A stretch of 64,000 nt of DNA, from positions 1,612,001 to 1,676,000 of the forward strand of contig NZ_LT629766.1 of assembly GCF_900105315.1 (NCBI RefSeq), in the 5' to 3' direction. Origin of the DNA: Brevibacterium siliguriense (lineage in GTDB: Bacteria > Actinomycetota > Actinomycetes > Actinomycetales > Brevibacteriaceae). Positions 59,617 through 64,000 of this stretch are shown piece after piece. Both the position numbers and the translations under genes were made by a program. Position 1 is the stretch's first letter; each line of letters begins with the position of its first letter. The notes beneath the pieces were generated by a model that did no database searches, had not been told where the DNA came from, and saw only the letters and a program-made list of their open reading frames with translations.

Positions 59617-60747
59617 ATGGCCTCCACTGATTACTCTTCTGAAATCGCCAACCTCCGCCAGACGTACAAAGCGATTCTCGACGTGTCCGATCTGGACAAT
59701 CTGCGCGACGAGGTTGCCGAGCTCACGGAGCAGGCATCGTCGCCGACGTTCTGGGACGACCCTGATTCGGCGCAGAAGACCTCGGCCAAGCTCTCGCACA
59801 AGCAGGGCACCCTGGAGAAGCTCGAGAAGTTCGGGCAGCGCATCGACGATGCCGAACTGCTCGTCGAGATGTCCCAGGACGAAGGCGACGCGGACTCGCT
59901 CGAAGAGGCCGACCGCGACATCAAGAAGCTGCACGATCAGCTGGCCGAACTCGAGATCTCAACGCTGCTCAGCCACGAATATGATGAGCGCTCCGCCGTC
60001 GTGACCGTGCGCTCGGGCGCCGGCGGCGATGACGCGACCGACTGGGCGCAGATGCTCACCCGCATGTACGTCCGGTGGGCGGAGAACCGCGGCTACAAGG
60101 TCCAGGAACTCGACACCTCCTATGCCGAAGGTGCGGGCATCAAGTCCGCGACCATCCAGATCGATGCGCCCTATGCCTACGGCACGCTGTCGGTCGAGGC
60201 CGGAACCCACCGCCTCGTGCGCATCAGCCCCTTCGACAACCAGGGGCGTCGCCAGACCTCGTTCGCCGCCGTCGAAGTGGTCCCGCTCATTGAATCGACC
60301 GACCACGTCGAGGTCGATGAGAACGATCTGCGCATCGACGTCTACCGGTCCTCCGGGCCCGGCGGACAGTCGGTGAACACGACGGACTCGGCCGTGCGCA
60401 TCACGCACATCCCCACCGGCGTGGTCGTGAGCATGCAGAACGAGAAGTCCCAGATCCAGAACCGTGAGGCCGCGATGCGCGTCCTCCAGTCGCGACTCCT
60501 CGACCTCAAGCGCCAGGAAGAGGCCGCACAGAAGAAGGAGCTGGCCGGCGACATCAAGGCCAGCTGGGGCGACCAGATGCGCTCCTACGTCACGCACCCG
60601 TACCAGATGGTCAAGGATCTGCGCACCGGTTACGAGGTCAACAACCCCTCGGCCGTGTTCGACGGCGACCTCGACGGACTCATCGAAGCCGGCATCCGCT
60701 GGCGCAAGGAACAGGAGATGGCCGAAGAGGCCGAAGCCGGAGCCTGA
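59617..60747 (+). CDS. prfB: peptide chain release factor 2
   Basis: RF2 ends translation at UGA and UAA. The SPF recognition tripeptide is seen in RISPFDN, and the catalytic GGQ in [17 protein letters not shown]. The 376 residues are read in one frame from ATG 59617, without the programmed frameshift found in many other bacteria. TAGAAT (59602-59607) lies nine bases before the ATG and overlaps the TAG that ends the pseudogene upstream, so the leader is very short. It opens the conserved prfB-ftsE-ftsX-peptidase-smpB order. Confidence 0.95.
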   Translation: MASTDYSSEIANLRQTYKAILDVSDLDNLRDEVAELTEQASSPTFWDDPDSAQKTSAKLSHKQGTLEKLEKFGQRIDDAELLVEMSQDEGDADSLEEADRDIKKLHDQLAELEISTLLSHEYDERSAVVTVRSGAGGDDATDWAQMLTRMYVRWAENRGYKVQELDTSYAEGAGIKSATIQIDAPYAYGTLSVEAGTHRLVRISPFDNQGRRQTSFAAVEVVPLIESTDHVEVDENDLRIDVYRSSGPGGQSVNTTDSAVRITHIPTGVVVSMQNEKSQIQNREAAMRVLQSRLLDLKRQEEAAQKKELAGDIKASWGDQMRSYVTHPYQMVKDLRTGYEVNNPSAVFDGDLDGLIEAGIRWRKEQEMAEEAEAGA

Positions 60748-60796
60748 CCCCTCGGGCCGGTCTGGGGCCCGGGCAGAACCGGGAACTGAGCGGTGC

Positions 60797-60829
60797 CGCC
60801 TCGGTGAGGGATCGACCGTCACCGAGGCG
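60797..60829. terminator. hairpin after prfB built from two copies of the iterated motif
   Basis: CGCCTCGGTGA (60797-60807) and its exact complement (60819-60829) form an 11-bp stem with an 11-base loop, 50 bp after the prfB stop. Each arm is part of one copy of the CRCCGAGGYGG motif, in opposite orientation. Confidence 0.65.
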
Positions 60830-60941
60830 ACTGTGAACTTCATCTGATCGCAACACACGCCTGGCCGCCTCCGCGAACATCACGGAAGTGTTACGTACAG
60901 TGGAATCGGCCGAGCCACCCGCAACATGATTGAAGACCGAC

Positions 60942-61631
60942 TTGATCAGATTCGACTCCGTTTCGAAGTCCTACGACACACGTTCCCGCAAAGCACTCGA
61001 CGACATCTCGTTCGAGGCTGACCGCGGGGAATTCGTGTTCCTCGTGGGAGCCTCCGGTTCGGGAAAGTCCACGGTCATCCGACTCATTCTGCGTGAAGAG
61101 GTCCCCAGCGCCGGACGCATCCACATCGCCGGGAAATCCGTGGTGAAGATGCCCAGCTGGAAGGTGCCCTACCTGCGGCGGGGGATCGGAACCGTGTTCC
61201 AGGACTTCCGTCTGCTGCCGAACAAGACGGTGTTCGCCAATGTGGCATTCGCCCTCCAGGTGATCGGAAAGTCCCGCGCGGCCATGTCGACTCTCGTCCC
61301 CGACGTCCTCGAGACCGTGGGTTTGGCCGGCAAGGAGAAGCGGTACCCCAGTGAGCTCTCCGGTGGTGAGCAGCAGCGTGTGGCCATCGCCCGCGCCGTG
61401 GTCAACAAACCCGGAATCCTGCTCGCCGACGAGCCGACGGGCAACCTCGACCCGGCGACGAGCGCTGACATCATGAACGTTCTCGAGAAGATCAACCGCA
61501 ACGGCACCACGGTGCTCATGGCCACCCACGACGGAGAGATCGTCAACCGGATGCGTCGGAGAGTCATCGAACTGCGCGAAGGCGAAATCGTCCGCGACGT
61601 CGAAGAAGGCACCTACGGAGTCGCCTCATGA
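60942..61631 (+). CDS. ftsE: cell division ATP-binding protein FtsE
   Basis: FtsE is the ATPase of the FtsEX complex at the divisome; it gates a peptidoglycan hydrolase through FtsX. It has Walker [14 protein letters not shown]-loop [21 protein letters not shown], signature [14 protein letters not shown] and Walker [13 protein letters not shown]. The family usually begins MIRFxxVSK, so TTG 60942 ([11 protein letters not shown]) is chosen; a TTG four codons earlier is the alternative, and neither has a good ribosome site. This gives 229 residues. The stop overlaps the ftsX start by ATGA. Confidence 0.92.
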   Translation: MIRFDSVSKSYDTRSRKALDDISFEADRGEFVFLVGASGSGKSTVIRLILREEVPSAGRIHIAGKSVVKMPSWKVPYLRRGIGTVFQDFRLLPNKTVFANVAFALQVIGKSRAAMSTLVPDVLETVGLAGKEKRYPSELSGGEQQRVAIARAVVNKPGILLADEPTGNLDPATSADIMNVLEKINRNGTTVLMATHDGEIVNRMRRRVIELREGEIVRDVEEGTYGVAS

Positions 61632-62542
61632 GGGCCGGTTTCATCCTCTCCGAAGTCTGGTCGGGTCTCCGCCGGAACTTCTCCATGGTCATCTCCGTCG
61701 TGCTCGTGACCTTCGTGTCCCTGCTCTTCGTCGGTGCCGCGATCCTGCTGCAGATGCAGGTCGGACAGATGAAGGACTTCTGGTACGACCGCGTGCAGGT
61801 CTCCGTGTTCCTGTGCCCGCCGGATTCTGAGGCGACGAACTGCGTCGACGGCGAGGTCACTGGCGACCAGAAGGATCAGATCCGGGCCGACCTCGAAAGC
61901 TCCGAGCTCGCTCCCTACGTCGACAAGGTCTACTTCGAAGACAAGACCGAGGCCTACGAGCACTTCCAGGAGCAGTTCAAGGGCACCAGCCTCGAGGGCA
62001 CCGTGCCCAAGGATGAGATGAACGAGTCCTTCCGGGTCAAACTCAAGGACGCCGAGAAGTACGACATCATCAAGGAGACGTTCTCGTCGACTCCCGGAGT
62101 GGAAGAGGTCGTCGACCAGAATCAGCTGCTCGACCGCCTGTTCGGGGTGCTCAACATCGCGACCATCGCGGCGATCGCGATCGCCGGCATCATGCTGCTG
62201 TGCGCGATGCTGCTCATCGCCACCACCATCAGACTCTCCGCGTTCTCGAGACGCCGGGAGACCGGCATCATGAGACTGGTCGGCGCATCGAACACCTTCA
62301 TTCAGATGCCGTTCCTGCTCGAGGGCGTCATCGCCTCCGCCATCGGTGCGACCCTGTCCGCCGGGGTCCTGGGGGTGCTCGTCCACTTCGGCATCAGCGG
62401 CTGGCTGCAGTCGCAGGCCACCGGATTCAGCCTCATCTCCGGATGGGACGTCCTCCTCATCACCCCTGTGCTCATCATCATCGGTGTGCTCATGGCCGGA
62501 GCATCCTCGCTGATCACATTGAACAAGTACACGAAGGTCTGA
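61628..62542 (+). CDS. ftsX: cell division protein FtsX
   Basis: This membrane partner of FtsE has 304 residues and four transmembrane helices: one after the N-terminal cytoplasmic segment ([24 protein letters not shown]) and three near the end. The extracellular loop between them binds and activates a cell-wall hydrolase; it contains two cysteines ([15 protein letters not shown]), as in mycobacterial FtsX. It overlaps ftsE and is followed after one base by the M23 peptidase gene. Confidence 0.94.
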   Translation: MRAGFILSEVWSGLRRNFSMVISVVLVTFVSLLFVGAAILLQMQVGQMKDFWYDRVQVSVFLCPPDSEATNCVDGEVTGDQKDQIRADLESSELAPYVDKVYFEDKTEAYEHFQEQFKGTSLEGTVPKDEMNESFRVKLKDAEKYDIIKETFSSTPGVEEVVDQNQLLDRLFGVLNIATIAAIAIAGIMLLCAMLLIATTIRLSAFSRRRETGIMRLVGASNTFIQMPFLLEGVIASAIGATLSAGVLGVLVHFGISGWLQSQATGFSLISGWDVLLITPVLIIIGVLMAGASSLITLNKYTKV

Positions 62543-62543
62543 G

Positions 62544-63770
62544 ATGAAGCGCCTCGGACTCGTTCTCACGGCGGCCGCACTGGCGGTCCTCATGCCGGCC
62601 ACCTCCGTGGTGGCCGATCCGCGCGACGACAAAAGCGCGGTCGACGAACGGGTGAAGGAACTCCAGCAGGAGTTCGAAGGCCTCGACGAGGATCTCGCCC
62701 GCGTCATCGCCGAACGCGACGCCGCTCAGGAGAAGCTGCCGGATGCCGAAGCCGCATCGCAGGCCGCCGATGATGCGCTGGCGAAGGCGATCGAGAAGGA
62801 CGAGGACATGGCTGCGCGCCTGACCTCGGCGGAGAACGCCCAGAAAGATCTCAAGGACACGATCAAGTCCGGCACGGAGGAGATCGACAAGCACAAGACC
62901 TCGGCCGCGCGCATCGGGCGACAGGCCTACCAGAACTCGGGCATCACCTCCGATCTGGCGATGCTTCTGCAGATGGCCGAGGGCACGAGTGCCGACGGCG
63001 GCATCGGCCGCGTGGACTCCGCTGTGCGGTCTCAGCAGCGCACGATCGACAAACTCTCCGAACAGCGGGCGTTGAATAAGAACAACGAAGAGCGGCTATC
63101 GGGCGTGACCGATAAGATCTCCGATCTCAAAGACGAGGCCGCCGAGGCGGTGGTGGCCAAGGAGGCCGCGCAGGTCGACGCGAAGAAGAAGGCCGACAGC
63201 CTCAACGACCTCATCTCCGCGAAGGACGATGCGGAGAAGACGATCTCCGACAACAAGGACAAGACCGAGAAGCAGCTGGCCGACGAGAAGGCCGAGCAGG
63301 ATCGATTGGCAAAGAAGGTCCGGGAGTGGGAGAAGGAGCAGGAGAAGAAGGGCAAGTTCGTCTTCGGTGACGGCGTCCTTGCCAATCCGGCCAAGGGATA
63401 CCCGACGACGTCTCCCTTCGGCTACCGGATCCACCCGATCACCGGCGCCAGGAAGCTGCATTCCGGAATGGACTTCGGCGTCCCCTGCGGAACCCCGATC
63501 CGTGCGGCCGGCGACGGCATCGTCGTCACTTCCGGTTGGACCGGCGGCTACGGCAACCGCGTCGTCATCTCCCACGGCAAGATCAAGGGCAAATCGATCG
63601 CGTCGACCTACAACCACAACACGAAGCTCAAGGTCCACGACGGACAGCGGGTCAAGAAGGGCGACATCATCTCGTACTCCGGCACGACGGGCGCTTCGAC
63701 CGGCTGCCACCTGCATTTCGAGATCATGGAGAACGGCGGCTACGTCGACCCCAAACCCTTCATCTTCTAA
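62544..63770 (+). CDS. secreted coiled-coil M23 peptidase (EnvC-like)
   Basis: A 408-residue secreted protein: signal peptide (LVLTAAALAVLMPATSVVA), a long alternating-charge coiled coil at about residues 30-265, and a C-terminal M23 lysostaphin-type domain with zinc ligands in HSGMDFG (about 306) and HLHFE (about 389). Both H-x3-D and HxH motifs are intact, so it should be a working endopeptidase, unlike EnvC. The layout and place after ftsX suggest that the coil docks on FtsX and the peptidase is switched on at division. The gene ends in TAA, three bases before palindrome copy 2. Confidence 0.9.
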   Translation: MKRLGLVLTAAALAVLMPATSVVADPRDDKSAVDERVKELQQEFEGLDEDLARVIAERDAAQEKLPDAEAASQAADDALAKAIEKDEDMAARLTSAENAQKDLKDTIKSGTEEIDKHKTSAARIGRQAYQNSGITSDLAMLLQMAEGTSADGGIGRVDSAVRSQQRTIDKLSEQRALNKNNEERLSGVTDKISDLKDEAAEAVVAKEAAQVDAKKKADSLNDLISAKDDAEKTISDNKDKTEKQLADEKAEQDRLAKKVREWEKEQEKKGKFVFGDGVLANPAKGYPTTSPFGYRIHPITGARKLHSGMDFGVPCGTPIRAAGDGIVVTSGWTGGYGNRVVISHGKIKGKSIASTYNHNTKLKVHDGQRVKKGDIISYSGTTGASTGCHLHFEIMENGGYVDPKPFIF

Positions 63771-63773
63771 TTG

Positions 63774-63829
63774 CTACCTGACGGGGGCCCAGCAACCTTG
63801 CGCAAGGTTGCTGGGCCCCCGTCAGGTAG
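63774..63829. repeat. 56-bp dispersed palindrome, copy 2 (perfect)
   Basis: Positions 63774-63801 and 63802-63829 are exact reverse complements with no loop. It matches the copy at 45815-45870, including the TCTAATTG flank, and differs mainly by paired changes that keep the pairing. It lies between the M23 peptidase stop and smpB. Confidence 0.85.
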
Positions 63830-63933
63830 TTCGGGGAGGGGGCCGGCGTGCGGAAGTGCGCCGATGAGATAGAATTGACAGCTGTGCCCGCAAACGCGCG
63901 CACAGGTGATCGGGAGCAGAGAGGAGGCCGGTC

Positions 63934-64000
63934 ATGCCGAAGGACACAGGCAAGAAAGTCATTGCGAGGAATCGCAAGGCACGCCACGACTATCACATCG
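63934..64000 (+). CDS. smpB: SsrA-binding protein SmpB (3' end outside window)
   Basis: The first 22 residues (MPKDTGKKVIARNRKARHDYHI) match the start of SmpB, the partner of tmRNA in rescuing stalled ribosomes. A good ribosome site (GGAGG) stands six bases upstream. Its position after ftsEX and a peptidase is the standard actinobacterial order; the ssrA gene often follows downstream, outside this window. Confidence 0.88.
   Translation, partial: MPKDTGKKVIARNRKARHDYHI

Noticed and set aside
59617..59760. Programmed frameshift in prfB
   Set aside because: The gene is open in a single frame from the ATG and no in-frame early TGA with a slippery site is present.
1..64000. CRISPR arrays, prophage genes, insertion sequences, restriction or other defence systems
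   Set aside because: I looked for repeat-spacer periodicity, transposase or integrase motifs and defence-type genes and found none; the only repeats are the short ones listed.

Overview
The window is high-GC DNA with strong G/C third-position bias, densely packed genes that often overlap by ATGA, many GTG/TTG starts and mycolate-free actinobacterial gene content. Gene families and gene order (alr-tsaE-tsaB-rimI, actinobacterial Tad pilus locus, prfB-ftsE-ftsX-peptidase-smpB) point to an actinobacterium of the Micrococcales, most likely Brevibacterium or a close relative. The genus is inferred from memory of gene content and was not tested by a search. No rRNA, tRNA, CRISPR array, phage or insertion sequence was recognised.

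Layout. 1-10.8 kb: M20 peptidase (cut by the window edge), NAD(P)H-hydrate repair enzyme, a remnant of an L,D-transpeptidase, alanine racemase and the t6A tRNA-modification genes tsaE/tsaB/tsaD with rimI. This cluster is interrupted by an iron-regulated heme oxygenase and an aldo/keto reductase pair; a Nudix hydrolase and a glutamate-cysteine ligase follow. 10.9-19.6 kb: a divergent polyol uptake and catabolism locus (ABC ATPase, xylulokinase and SorC-type regulator on minus; binding protein, two permeases and a long-chain polyol dehydrogenase on plus), probably for D-arabitol or a similar polyol. 19.6-26.7 kb: NagZ-like lipoprotein, NlpC/P60 hydrolase, rhodanese, THUMP-like methyltransferase, rsmA and ispE. 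26.7-31.1 kb: gluconate module gntR, gntP, gntK, gnd. 31.2-37.5 kb: class V aminotransferase, BHMT-like methyltransferase, acyltransferase, DksA-like protein, ABC-F ATPase. 37.8-48.6 kb: a complete nucleoside uptake and salvage system (BMP lipoprotein, RbsA-like ATPase, two permeases, cdd, deoA, deoC, a PGM2-like sugar-phosphate mutase and punA). 48.6-58.5 kb: a GNAT protein, a large three-domain EssC/FtsK-like ATPase and a Tad pilus operon. 58.5-64 kb: a candidate small RNA, a decayed flavohemoglobin gene, prfB, ftsE, ftsX, an EnvC-like M23 peptidase and the start of smpB.

Three sequence-level signals go beyond the genes. First, the near-palindromic motif CRCCGAGGYGG is iterated about once per 2 kb on both strands, inside and between genes. 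Second, two almost identical 56-bp palindromes sit three bases after the TAA stop codons of deoC and the M23 peptidase, with paired substitutions that keep base pairing. Third, at least eight genes have a TANNNT box exactly 6-7 nt before the start codon, the signature of leaderless mRNAs. Separately, four genes (tsaE, nagZ-like, rhodanese, sugar-phosphate mutase) carry five frameshifts that would each be repaired by one added base in a G/C run. That looks more like homopolymer under-calling than gene decay, in contrast to the flavohemoglobin gene, which has real internal deletions.
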